Shown here: positions 1 through 6,568 of the stretch, one piece after another
Layout: each line of letters starts with the position of its first letter
Position numbering within the stretch: the first letter of the stretch is position 1
NCBI GenBank assembly: GCA_014378965.1
Contig: JACMMR010000003.1
Coordinates: forward strand, 1-13,869
DNA length: 13,869 nucleotides
Direction: 5' to 3'
DNA from: Candidatus Parcubacteria bacterium
GTDB lineage: Bacteria; Patescibacteriota; Minisyncoccia; Phycocordibacterales; CAIZLB01
Program-made: the position numbers and the translations under genes
The notes under the pieces: model-generated
Databases searched by the model: none
Seen by the model: only the letters and a program-made list of their open reading frames with translations
Told to the model about the DNA's origin: nothing

Positions 1-88
1 AATAATTTTATAAGGCACAAATAATTATCGTTATTAGAAGTTTAATGCCCTACATTAATACTACTCCTTAATTTTAAAATTAGTTACT

Positions 89-137
89 TTACTTAAGTAT
101 TTTTATATGTTGTTAAGTTACTTAAGTATTTTTATAT
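89..137. repeat. 20-bp direct repeat, two copies
   Basis: The 20-mer TTACTTAAGTATTTTTATAT occurs exactly at 89-108 and again at 118-137, a 29-base period. It lies in AT-rich sequence before the first ORF. The second copy runs into a perfect TATAAT at 137-142, so the repeat may be part of a promoter/operator region or simply low-complexity duplication. No gene is visible in 1-180. Confidence 0.75.
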
Positions 138-180
138 ATAATATACATCCAAATAAACATCTTTATTTTCTAAGTTTTAT

Positions 181-561
181 ATGATATTGATTTTTGTAGT
201 CAATAAAATAATGAATATTACCAATCGTTCTAGACTCAAATTGATTGTTGCAGCATTTGGCCTTCGAACTTTACATCCTGAAGAAACTTTCTTTGACCGT
301 AGCACCGCTCTTAGAAAAGTGGTTTGGGGATTTCGCTTCGATGAAGAACCGTGTAACTTTCTGACGATGAAGCGTAAACATGTGCTGGAAATTAAATTCA
401 GATGTCTTTCATCCACATATAAAAAAATAAGTGCGGAAGATCCTGTACACCTTCCCCATAAAATTCATACCCCATTTGCAGTTCAAAGGCATACTCGTAT
501 TCGACACGTTAACTCAAACATAGCTGTTCGATATTCTCAATCGTATAGGGTGCGCAAGTAA
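181..561 (+). CDS. Hypothetical small basic protein (uncertain)
   Basis: This is an open frame of 126 codons from ATG 181 to TAA 559-561. A second possible start is ATG 211. I do not recognise the protein. It is rich in Arg, Lys and His, especially in the C-terminal half, with no obvious membrane segment or signal peptide. The DNA is less AT-rich than its flanks, which mildly favours coding. A TATAAT at 137-142 would start a transcript near 149. There is no Shine-Dalgarno sequence and no well-placed leaderless -10 box. A shorter minus-strand frame (177-416) overlaps it, and I judge that frame a shadow. A structured RNA here is an alternative reading, although I found no hallmark of a known one. 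Confidence that it is translated is only moderate. Confidence 0.4.
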   Translation: MILIFVVNKIMNITNRSRLKLIVAAFGLRTLHPEETFFDRSTALRKVVWGFRFDEEPCNFLTMKRKHVLEIKFRCLSSTYKKISAEDPVHLPHKIHTPFAVQRHTRIRHVNSNIAVRYSQSYRVRK

Positions 562-563
562 TC

Positions 564-591
564 TTGACTTTTCGTGAGTAAGGAATATTAT
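564..591 (+). promoter_or_regulatory. Promoter of candidate RNA A
   Basis: The -35 box TTGACT (564-569), a 16-base spacer and the -10 box TATTAT (586-591) predict a start at 598. That is exactly where the first hairpin of the following RNA begins. A 13-base sequence, GAGTAAGGAATAT (576-588), lies in the spacer and recurs at 1014-1026 ahead of topA. Confidence 0.6.
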
Positions 592-597
592 ATAACT

Positions 598-722
598 AGT
601 GCACGTTTCGCACTTTGTTGGTGGTTAACGAAGAGGTAAAACATATTCGGATTTCAGGTCGATAAGTCTGAATTGTGCCCCGCTCAAAGTCCCCGTCGGA
701 CTGAGGATCGGGTCTTTTTTTT
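598..722 (+). ncRNA. Candidate structured small RNA A
   Basis: This is a non-coding unit of about 125 bases between a sigma70-like promoter and a terminator. Visible hairpins are AGTGC 598-602 with GCACT 610-614, TTCAG 653-657 with CTGAA 668-672, and the terminator stem at 679-712. No open frame of useful length or Shine-Dalgarno sequence is present. I could not assign it to SRP, 6S, tmRNA or RNase P RNA because their conserved core sequences are missing. It could be a trans-acting small RNA or a transcribed leader that always terminates before topA. The promoter-hairpin-terminator arrangement is the main support. Confidence 0.5.
679..722 (+). terminator. Intrinsic terminator of RNA A
   Basis: The stem has three stacked parts: CCCG 679-682 with CGGG 709-712, CTC 683-685 with GAG 703-705, and AGTCC 688-692 with GGACT 698-702. 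Small bulges separate them. An eight-T run follows at 715-722. Confidence 0.75.
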
Positions 723-735
723 GTTGGTATTAAAC

Positions 736-764
736 TTGACATTTCTTTCTACAAATGTTACTCT
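736..764 (+). promoter_or_regulatory. Promoter of candidate RNA B
   Basis: A perfect -35 box TTGACA (736-741) is followed 17 bases later by a poor -10 box TACTCT (759-764), giving a start near 771. A better -10 box, TAAAAT, lies at 764-769 but its 22-base spacing is too long. The exact start is therefore uncertain. Confidence 0.45.
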
Positions 765-770
765 AAAATA

Positions 771-937
771 GATGTGTTAGTTGCAGATCAAAGGATATAG
801 TGTTGCCTTTCACCTTCGGTGACAAGGACCATACAACCCTATGTTCAATTCCAATACCACCTGACTGAGCGGTCGAGCTCGGAGTCCACAAGGACAAAAA
901 ACAACTCCGCTGACACTTATGTGCTCAGCGGTTTTTT
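771..937 (+). ncRNA. Candidate structured small RNA B
   Basis: This unit is about 165 bases long and ends in a strong terminator. The main element is a long interrupted hairpin at 797-842: ATAG with CTAT, GTTG 802-805 with CAAC 834-837, CCTT with AAGG, and TCACC 810-814 with GGTGA 818-822 around a UUC loop. A second stem pairs GACTGAGC 863-870 with GCTC 877-880 and AGTC 883-886. AGTTG 779-783 can close onto CAACT 902-906. CGGAGT 880-885 can instead pair with ACTCCG 904-909, which would compete with the terminator's 5' arm. It may be an independent RNA or an attenuated leader upstream of topA. I do not recognise a family. Confidence 0.5.
907..937 (+). terminator. Intrinsic terminator of RNA B
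   Basis: CCGCTGA 907-913 pairs with TCAGCGG 925-931. The helix continues as CAC 914-916 with GTG 921-923 around a TTAT loop, leaving one C bulged. A six-T run follows at 932-937. Confidence 0.85.
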
Positions 938-958
938 ATTACTCGACTTGTTTTTTTA

Positions 959-977
959 CCTTGGCAAAATAGAAGTG
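959..977 (+). repeat. Interspersed repeat, third copy
   Basis: The 19-mer CCTTGGCAAAATAGAAGTG is identical to 7758-7776 and differs at one base from 7798-7816. At those two sites it contains a full palindrome of TTTTGCC and GGCAAAA, while here the left arm reads TTTTACC. The copy lies between the RNA B terminator and topA. Confidence 0.7.
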
Positions 978-1037
978 TTCATGGGGTAGACATATAGTCC
1001 TTAAGAACGAAGCGAGTAAGGAATATAGAAATGCACT

Positions 1038-1089
1038 TATAATACATTTTATCCCCAAGTTGCACCACTCTATATATATGTGTTATCAC
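1038..1089 (+). promoter_or_regulatory. Candidate topA promoters
   Basis: Two options are visible. A perfect TATAAT at 1038-1043, without a convincing -35 box, would start near 1050 and give a 47-base leader lacking a Shine-Dalgarno sequence. An extended -10 box, TGT followed by TATCAC (1081-1089), would start at 1096, one base before the ATG, for an essentially leaderless message. Both may be used. Confidence 0.4.
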
Positions 1090-1096
1090 TATATGC

Positions 1097-3286
1097 ATGA
1101 GTAAACATTTAGTTATCGTAGAATCACCTTCAAAAATCAAGAAACTAGAAGCATTTCTAGGTAAAGACTATATTGTTATGTCATCTATCGGGCATATCAG
1201 AGATTTACCAAAATCCAATAAAAAAGCCATTGATATTGAAGGTGGCTTCATTCCCCACTATGAAGTATCTAAAGGAAAAGAGAAAGTGATCAATGATTTG
1301 ATGAATGCACTTCATAAAGTTGACGATGTCTATCTTGCATCCGATCCAGACCGTGAAGGAGAAGCTATTGCCTGGCACTTAAAAGAAGCTCTCGAGCTTA
1401 AGAACCCGAAACGTATCACATATAACGAGATCACCAAAGAGGCTGTGATGGAGGCTTTGAAGCACCCTAGAAAGATAGATATGAACATGTTCCATGCACA
1501 AGAAGCGAGACGTGTTCTCGACCGTTTGGTTGGATATGATCTCTCCGGTCTTATTTGGAAAAAAGTTCGATATGGTCTATCGGCTGGTAGAGTTCAATCT
1601 CCTGCCCTTCGCATAGTTATGGAAAGAGAGAGAGAGATACGTGCCTTTATACCAGAAGCGTATTATGTGTTATATGCAAACCTATCTCAATCAGGAACTA
1701 AAACAGATGTATTAAAATTTACATGTTCTGAAGAAATAAAAGATAAAAAAAGAGCAGAAGCAGTCGTGGAATTATCAGAAATAAATAAAAATAACTGGAC
1801 AGTGCTTGATGTAAATTCGACCGAAGTTAAACGTACCACTCGTGCCCCATTTATCACATCAACTCTTCAACAAGTTGCTTCTACACGTTTAGGATTCTCT
1901 CCATCAAGGACTATGCGTGCAGCGCAAAAATTATATGAGCAAGGACATATCACCTACATGAGAACTGACAGTACAAACTTAAGCGTTCAAGCTTTGGATT
2001 CAATAGAACAATTTATTATAAAAAATTACGATAAAAAATATCTAGATCGAAAAAACTTTGCCTCAAAGTCAAAAAACGCTCAAGAAGCTCATGAAGCTAT
2101 TCGTCCATCTGATATCAAAAAAATAAATGCTGGGATTTCAGATGATGAAAAAAAGGTATATCGACTAATTCACAATAGAACACTGGCATCTCAAATGTCT
2201 GATGCTTTAACATTGCGAACAAAGATCACTACATCTATTAAAGAATATAAAATAGAAAAATTTCCTGAATTTTCACTTAATGGTTCTAGAATATTATTTG
2301 ATGGATGGCTTATCGCTGATCCCGAATCAGCTGGTGAAGATGTAGCAGTTCCAGCATTATCCAAAGGAATGAAGATGGATTTCATCTCTATAGAAAATCT
2401 TGAAAAATTTACTGAACCACCATCAAGGTATACTGAGGCAGGATTAATTAAAGAACTTGATAAGAGAGGCATTGGTCGACCTTCGACTTTTGCATCTATT
2501 ATGCGTACACTTGAAGAAAGACAGTATGTTGAAAAAGTTGGTCGTGCCTTAAAACCAACTGATACTGGGGATGTAGTTTCAACATTTTTAGAAGAAAATT
2601 TTACTGATTACATTTCTGATTCATTTACATCTGAAATGGAAGATAAACTCGATCTTATTGCTAACGGTAAAGCAAAATATTTACAAACGTTGAAAGATTT
2701 TTATGGTCCATTTACCAAAGAAGTAAAACTAAAAAGTACCTCTGCCAAGATTACTGATCTCGGTTCTTCTGAGTTTAAATGTCCAAAATGTCATGAGGCG
2801 ATGATTGTAAAATTATCAAGAAATGGAAAATTCTTATCGTGTTCTAAATTTCCTGAGTGTGACGGTGCACTGACAATAGATGGTGTTGAAATAAAAGCAG
2901 ATGAACCAATTGGTACTGATCCAATTTCAGAGCTTCCGATATATGTTAAAACAGGAAGATTTGGTCCATACGTACAACTCGGTGAAAAGACCAAAGAAAA
3001 CAAAAAACCTCGCATGGCTTCGATTCCAAAGGAAATGGATCTTAGCAATATTTCTATGGAGCAAGCATTACTTTATCTTTCCCTTCCGAGAGTACTTGGT
3101 ATCAACCCGATAAATGGAAAAGAAGTTATCGCCAATAAGGGTCGTTTTGGACCGTACGTTGGCTGTGAAAGAGATTTTAGATCACTCAAGATGCAGGATG
3201 TGTATGACGTGACCCTAGAACAGGCTTTGGAATTGTTAAATACACCAAAGAAGCCGAGAGGGTTTCAGAAAAAGAAAGCCGAGTAA
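1097..3286 (+). CDS. topA: DNA topoisomerase I (type IA)
   Basis: This 729-residue enzyme relaxes negatively supercoiled DNA by cutting one strand and passing the other through the break. The N-terminal Toprim domain shows VIVESPSKIKKL near residues 6-17 and the Mg-binding DPDREGEA at 83-90. The catalytic Tyr is Y287 in the YMRTDSTN motif, and RYGLSAGRVQSP is the conserved segment before it. A C4 zinc finger follows, with Cys562, 565, 582 and 588. Two C-terminal repeats each contain a GRFGPYV motif, and the tail is Lys-rich. Length and domain order are ordinary for bacterial TopA. It starts at the ATG just before the conserved SKHLVIVESPSK and shares a terminator with convergent parB. The two RNA candidates upstream both end in terminators, so topA probably has its own promoter. 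Confidence 0.97.
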   Translation: MSKHLVIVESPSKIKKLEAFLGKDYIVMSSIGHIRDLPKSNKKAIDIEGGFIPHYEVSKGKEKVINDLMNALHKVDDVYLASDPDREGEAIAWHLKEALELKNPKRITYNEITKEAVMEALKHPRKIDMNMFHAQEARRVLDRLVGYDLSGLIWKKVRYGLSAGRVQSPALRIVMEREREIRAFIPEAYYVLYANLSQSGTKTDVLKFTCSEEIKDKKRAEAVVELSEINKNNWTVLDVNSTEVKRTTRAPFITSTLQQVASTRLGFSPSRTMRAAQKLYEQGHITYMRTDSTNLSVQALDSIEQFIIKNYDKKYLDRKNFASKSKNAQEAHEAIRPSDIKKINAGISDDEKKVYRLIHNRTLASQMSDALTLRTKITTSIKEYKIEKFPEFSLNGSRILFDGWLIADPESAGEDVAVPALSKGMKMDFISIENLEKFTEPPSRYTEAGLIKELDKRGIGRPSTFASIMRTLEERQYVEKVGRALKPTDTGDVVSTFLEENFTDYISDSFTSEMEDKLDLIANGKAKYLQTLKDFYGPFTKEVKLKSTSAKITDLGSSEFKCPKCHEAMIVKLSRNGKFLSCSKFPECDGALTIDGVEIKADEPIGTDPISELPIYVKTGRFGPYVQLGEKTKENKKPRMASIPKEMDLSNISMEQALLYLSLPRVLGINPINGKEVIANKGRFGPYVGCERDFRSLKMQDVYDVTLEQALELLNTPKKPRGFQKKKAE

Positions 3287-3290
3287 AAAA

Positions 3291-3323
3291 AAGAGTGTCT
3301 AAAAATAGATACTCTTTTTTTTT
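3291..3323. terminator. Bidirectional terminator between topA and parB
   Basis: GAGTGTCT 3293-3300 pairs with AGATACTC 3307-3314 (one G-U pair) around AAAAAT. An A-run lies on the left and a nine-T run at 3315-3323 on the right, so it can end topA on + and parB on -. Confidence 0.9.
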
Positions 3324-3340
3324 ATTTTTATATATAAACT

Positions 3341-4309
3341 TTACACACTAAACTTCATCACGCTATACATATCTGGATCTTCCTCTTCCTCAATTGGAGC
3401 AGCATTTTTTATAATGATCTCATCCCCATTATCATTTACCATAACTGAACTCGTATCATTCTCATCATCCAATTTTTCACTTTGTTCATTTTGTAATTTA
3501 TCTAAAATCTTTTTCAAATCAACTAGATCATAGTAATCAATCGTTATCTGTCCCCCTTTCTCTTTACTTTCAATATGGACTTTTGTTCCCAATACTTCAT
3601 TAAATCGATGTTCGAACTCTATAATCTCTGGATTCAATTCTTTCTCTTTCTTTCGCGCCCTTTCTTTTGCAATGCGACGTGCAATCATTTCAGATTCACG
3701 CACATTTAATTTTCTCGTTAGTATGTCTTGAAAAAGGGTCTCTTGCTCCTCAGGACGGTTTACAAGCATCAGAAGTGGCCTTGTATGTCCTTCCATAATC
3801 CTTCGTTCTCCAAGAGCCTGTAACATGTGTTCAGGAAGAGATAAAAGTCGCATACTGTTTGTCACATACTCTCGGGATTTGTTCATTTTTTGAGCCACCT
3901 CAGCATGCTTAAAACCAAATTCTTTTACAAGTTGTTGAAAAGCCTTAGCTCTATCTATAACATTCAAATCCTCTCTTTGAATATTTTCAATAATAGCAAG
4001 CTCGAGTTTTGTTCGTGCATCCTCCTCTTTTGCTCTAATAATAGAAGGGATTTGAGATAATCCGGCAAGCTTTGCTGCCCGGGTACGGCGCTCTCCAGAG
4101 ATAAGCTCATAATGAACTGCTAAACCACCATCTTCTTTTGTGGTTTCTACACGGGTCACAGTTATTGGTTGTAAAAGCCCATACATCCGAATAGATTCTG
4201 ATAAATCTTGTAACGCATTTTGATCGAAATCTTTACGCGGTTGATATGGATTTGGTTTTATTTTCTCTAAATCTATCCAAAAAATAGAGTCGCTGTAATA
4301 TTGTGACAT
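3341..4309 (-). CDS. parB: Chromosome-partitioning protein ParB
   Basis: This is a 322-residue DNA-binding CTPase-type partition protein. The N-terminal domain shows NPYQPRKDFD (residues 20-29), the CTP-binding GERRTRAA (72-79) and the following ENIQRE motif. A helix-turn-helix follows around HAEVAQKMNKSREYVTNSMR. A C-terminal dimerisation region leads into an acidic tail rich in Glu and Asp, which is longer than in many ParBs. I chose ATG 4309 rather than 4327: the upstream ATG lies inside an extended -10 box (TGT TAAGAT, 4326-4318), and the predicted transcript starts at 4311. No parA lies in this window and I saw no parS-like palindrome. ParB/Spo0J family membership is secure from the motifs. 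Confidence 0.95.
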   Translation of the reverse strand: MSQYYSDSIFWIDLEKIKPNPYQPRKDFDQNALQDLSESIRMYGLLQPITVTRVETTKEDGGLAVHYELISGERRTRAAKLAGLSQIPSIIRAKEEDARTKLELAIIENIQREDLNVIDRAKAFQQLVKEFGFKHAEVAQKMNKSREYVTNSMRLLSLPEHMLQALGERRIMEGHTRPLLMLVNRPEEQETLFQDILTRKLNVRESEMIARRIAKERARKKEKELNPEIIEFEHRFNEVLGTKVHIESKEKGGQITIDYYDLVDLKKILDKLQNEQSEKLDDENDTSSVMVNDNGDEIIIKNAAPIEEEEDPDMYSVMKFSV

Positions 4310-4317
4310 ATATAACA

Positions 4318-4326
4318 ATCTTAACA
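4318..4326 (-). promoter_or_regulatory. Extended -10 promoter of parB
   Basis: On the minus strand TGT TAAGAT (4326-4318) puts the transcription start at 4311, two bases before ATG 4309. No clear -35 box is visible, as expected for extended -10 promoters. The message would be nearly leaderless. Confidence 0.5.
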
Positions 4327-4377
4327 TATTCTTCGGTAAAAATTTATCTTTTCTTTATGAGAAATTTATGTTTGTTT

Positions 4378-4386
4378 TGGTATTAT
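4378..4386 (+). promoter_or_regulatory. Extended -10 promoter of the 4393 gene
   Basis: TGG TATTAT (4378-4386) predicts transcription from 4393, exactly the A of an ATG. This argues for that start over the in-frame ATGs at 4303 and 4357, which would lie upstream of the transcript. Confidence 0.55.
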
Positions 4387-4392
4387 TTTCTC

Positions 4393-5226
4393 ATGCAAAT
4401 AAAAAACCACGAAGACATATTATGTGAATCAATTTATTCTTCAGTAATGGAAAAAATGTCAAATATTTGTCAAGATATTGACAAAGATTATATTATGCAA
4501 AAATTGGGAACCCGAGAGTCTTTCCTTAAATCAATATGTTTATTACCGTATTGGTTCTTTAGTTGCTTTGAAAATGAAACAAGTATAGATATTCAAAACG
4601 AATTATTTATACTCGGCAAAGCTAATCTTCAAGCCTGGATAGCCTATACTTTATATGACTATATTCGTGATGGAAAAATAGAAAAAGAAAAAATAAATGT
4701 TTGTTTATCTATTGCTAACATATTTTATCAAAAATCAATCAAAGATTTTTATACTGTTATAGATAACCAAACTGATAAAATACATATTATAAATAATTTA
4801 TTAAATACAATAGATAATCATTATTTGGATAATAGGGTTATCAAAGATATTCATTATCATTTTAAGTATATGTGTGATAGTTCATACAAAAAATCAATTG
4901 GTGCATCAATTGTAGCTTTAATCATTACATGGCTTTTAGGTAACAAAACAGACAGTACCAATCATGTTGAAACATTTGAGTTCTTTAAAAACTACTTTAA
5001 TGCGAGACAATTGTCAGATGACGAAGACGATATGGTTGATGATATGTTGCATAATATTTATACTCCTGCTACTTTTCTGATGAGAGCTCAATATGGCAGT
5101 GATTATATCCATACTATGATGAGATCTCGGATCGATATGAGTATGCGGTTAGCGTTAGAAAATTTAAGAAATTTGTCTTTTTTTGATTATGAAAAATTTA
5201 TGGAATTATACGTAAAAGAGTGCTAA
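4393..5226 (+). CDS. Helical protein, possibly isoprenoid-synthase-like
   Basis: This is a 277-residue protein that I cannot name. It is almost entirely helical, rich in Ile, Asn, Lys and Asp, and has no signal peptide. Three segments recall class I isoprenoid/terpene synthases: AYTLYDYIRDG at the position of the first Asp-rich motif, a hydrophobic helix SIVALIITWLLG in the middle, and ARQLSDDEDDMVDD, which resembles the second metal-binding motif. The first motif keeps few of the expected acidic residues, so activity is doubtful. A similarity search or fold prediction would decide this. The start was chosen from the promoter geometry. Longer forms from 4303 or 4357 overlap the parB promoter. 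It ends nine bases before the metal transporter gene, suggesting co-transcription. That it encodes a protein is near certain; its function is a guess. Confidence 0.8.
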   Translation: MQIKNHEDILCESIYSSVMEKMSNICQDIDKDYIMQKLGTRESFLKSICLLPYWFFSCFENETSIDIQNELFILGKANLQAWIAYTLYDYIRDGKIEKEKINVCLSIANIFYQKSIKDFYTVIDNQTDKIHIINNLLNTIDNHYLDNRVIKDIHYHFKYMCDSSYKKSIGASIVALIITWLLGNKTDSTNHVETFEFFKNYFNARQLSDDEDDMVDDMLHNIYTPATFLMRAQYGSDYIHTMMRSRIDMSMRLALENLRNLSFFDYEKFMELYVKEC

Positions 5227-5235
5227 TATCTATAT

Positions 5236-5934
5236 ATGTCATTACTATTTATAGGTATCTTTGCATTTCTATCAACCTTGTTTGGTGGGTATATCGCTTT
5301 TAAATACAAAAGATTTATACACATATTTTCAGGTTTAACTGCAGGCACATTGTTGGCTTTGATTTTTATAGAAATAATTCCTGAAGTTATAAAACTAAAT
5401 AATTCAACTTATATTCTCCTTACAGTGATTTTTGGTTTTATTTTCTTTCATATTTTAGAAAAAATATTCTCATTACATCACCATCATGGTGAAAAGCATG
5501 ATCATGATCATCACGATCATATTTCATCAAAAAAAATTGCTACTTGGGCACTTATACTTCATTCTCTTTTTGATGGAATTGCAATCGGTCTAGCCTACAA
5601 TATTTCACCTGCGTTTGGACTTGTAGTTGCCATCGGAGTAATCGCTCATGATTTTTCAGATGGATTCAATACCGTGAGTTTAAGTAATTCAAAAAGATTA
5701 TTATGTGCCGATGCTATTGCCCCAATACTTGGAATTATTATTGGTTCATACTTTACATTTCCAGATACTATTATGAGTATATTATTTGGCTTGTTTGCTG
5801 GTGTGTTGTTGTATGTTTCTACATCTGACATTTTGCCTGAGGCACATTGTGATAATAAAAAACACATGACTCAAAATCTTTTAGCCATGCTTGCTGGTGT
5901 GTTGTATATTGTTTTTGTGGTTTCGTTGAAATAA
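5236..5934 (+). CDS. ZIP-family metal transporter
   Basis: This 232-residue membrane protein very likely imports divalent metal ions such as zinc across the cytoplasmic membrane. Hydrophobic segments span about 2-22, 30-50, 58-79, 102-122, 126-146, 153-173, 178-196 and 213-231, compatible with the eight-helix ZIP fold. Between helices 3 and 4 is a His-rich loop (residues 81-95, eight His plus Asp and Glu) typical of metal sensing or binding. The metal-site motifs are HSLFDG (109-114) in helix 4 and HDFSDG (138-143) in helix 5, variants of the usual HNxxDG and HExPEG. It begins nine bases after the preceding gene with no Shine-Dalgarno sequence, so it probably shares that transcript. The metal specificity cannot be read from the sequence. 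Confidence 0.92.
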   Translation: MSLLFIGIFAFLSTLFGGYIAFKYKRFIHIFSGLTAGTLLALIFIEIIPEVIKLNNSTYILLTVIFGFIFFHILEKIFSLHHHHGEKHDHDHHDHISSKKIATWALILHSLFDGIAIGLAYNISPAFGLVVAIGVIAHDFSDGFNTVSLSNSKRLLCADAIAPILGIIIGSYFTFPDTIMSILFGLFAGVLLYVSTSDILPEAHCDNKKHMTQNLLAMLAGVLYIVFVVSLK

Positions 5935-5941
5935 TGTTAAT

Positions 5942-5984
5942 AAAAAAATAGGCAAGTGGTGTCCCCCTGGATCACCACTTGCCT
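5942..5984 (-). terminator. Strong minus-strand terminator
   Basis: AGGCAAGTGGTG 5950-5961 pairs perfectly with CACCACTTGCCT 5973-5984 (12 bp, 11-base loop). On the minus strand a seven-T run follows directly (5948-5942). On the plus strand no T-run follows, so it is oriented for minus-strand transcription, although the hairpin could stabilise the ZIP mRNA 3' end. Confidence 0.8.
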
Positions 5985-6070
5985 TAATCAATCTCCGATC
6001 TTGGATATGAAAGAGCGACGCTGCTTATTTAACCCCCCGGAAAAAAAAGTACATCAACACTTTCAACAAT
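5942..6070 (-). ncRNA. Candidate minus-strand small RNA F
   Basis: A perfect minus-strand TATAAT (6082-6077) would start an RNA near 6070, and a strong minus-strand terminator ends it near 5942, giving about 129 bases. Visible pairing includes TCC with GGA around AAGATC near 6005-5994 and the 12-bp terminator stem. The motif TCC-R-GGGGG occurs twice, once in the middle (complement of 6033-6041) and once in the terminator loop (complement of 5963-5971). It contains only a nine-codon frame and no Shine-Dalgarno sequence. The RNA would be divergent from dsbB and convergent with the ZIP gene. I do not recognise a family. Confidence 0.45.
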
Positions 6071-6076
6071 TTAAAT

Positions 6077-6102
6077 ATTATACCTTAGAAAAATAAAGTC
6101 AA
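6077..6102 (-). promoter_or_regulatory. Promoter of candidate RNA F
   Basis: On the minus strand, TTGACT (6102-6097) is followed after only 14 bases by a perfect TATAAT (6082-6077). The spacing is shorter than the usual 16-18, which weakens the call. Confidence 0.4.
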
Positions 6103-6126
6103 GTGGATTATACACAACATATATAC

Positions 6127-6132
6127 TACAAT
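6127..6132 (+). promoter_or_regulatory. -10 box of dsbB, leaderless geometry
   Basis: TACAAT (five of six consensus bases) puts +1 at 6139, exactly the A of the chosen dsbB ATG. No good -35 box is visible. Confidence 0.45.
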
Positions 6133-6138
6133 TTAAGA

Positions 6139-6567
6139 ATGATTCAATTTATACAAAAAAATGCTATATATATCATACTTCTACAGGTTATTGTTGCCAT
6201 AGCAGGAAGTCTATATTTTTCAGATTTTAAAGGGTTTGAGCCTTGTGTACTATGCTGGTATCAAAGAATATTTATGTATTCACTTTTGCCCATCATAATA
6301 ATCGCTTTATTAAAAAAAGAAAAAAAGATTTATCACTACACCTTACCTATGGCAGTGCTTGGAATTATAGTATCGATATATCATAACTTGCTTTATACAG
6401 GTATTATCAAAAATGAAGGTTTTTGCAGTTCTGGCATATCATGTACAAGTAAGTATGTGGAATACTTTGGATTTGTAACTATTCCTTTCCTGGCACTTGT
6501 TGGTTTTACAGTAATTATCATTTTATCAATCATTAGTAGAAATTATATAAATAAACAAAATTCATAA
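6139..6567 (+). CDS. dsbB: Disulfide bond formation protein DsbB/BdbC
   Basis: This 142-residue membrane quinone reductase reoxidises the DsbA-like thiol oxidase and passes electrons to quinone. It shows four membrane helices. The first periplasmic loop carries PCVLCWYQR with the redox pair Cys36 and Cys39. The second loop has Cys96 and Cys102 in a CSSGISC arrangement, as in BdbC-type members. The frame can be extended to a GTG at 6103, but ATG 6139 gives the normal N-terminus and lies exactly at the predicted transcription start. It ends one base before the DsbA-like gene, so the two are surely co-transcribed and probably translationally coupled. The short length is normal for the BdbC branch. 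Confidence 0.93.
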   Translation: MIQFIQKNAIYIILLQVIVAIAGSLYFSDFKGFEPCVLCWYQRIFMYSLLPIIIIALLKKEKKIYHYTLPMAVLGIIVSIYHNLLYTGIIKNEGFCSSGISCTSKYVEYFGFVTIPFLALVGFTVIIILSIISRNYINKQNS

Positions 6568-6568
6568 T

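Noticed and set aside
177..416. Minus-strand frame opposite the 181-561 ORF
   Set aside because: It is shorter, has no promoter or ribosome binding site, and overlaps the longer plus-strand frame; it is probably a shadow.
843..851. GTTCAATTC resembles a tRNA T-loop
   Set aside because: The flanking bases do not form a five-pair T stem, and no acceptor, D or anticodon arms fit around it.
6103..6138. GTG 6103 as the dsbB start
   Set aside because: It adds 12 residues before the normal family N-terminus and lies upstream of the predicted transcription start at 6139.
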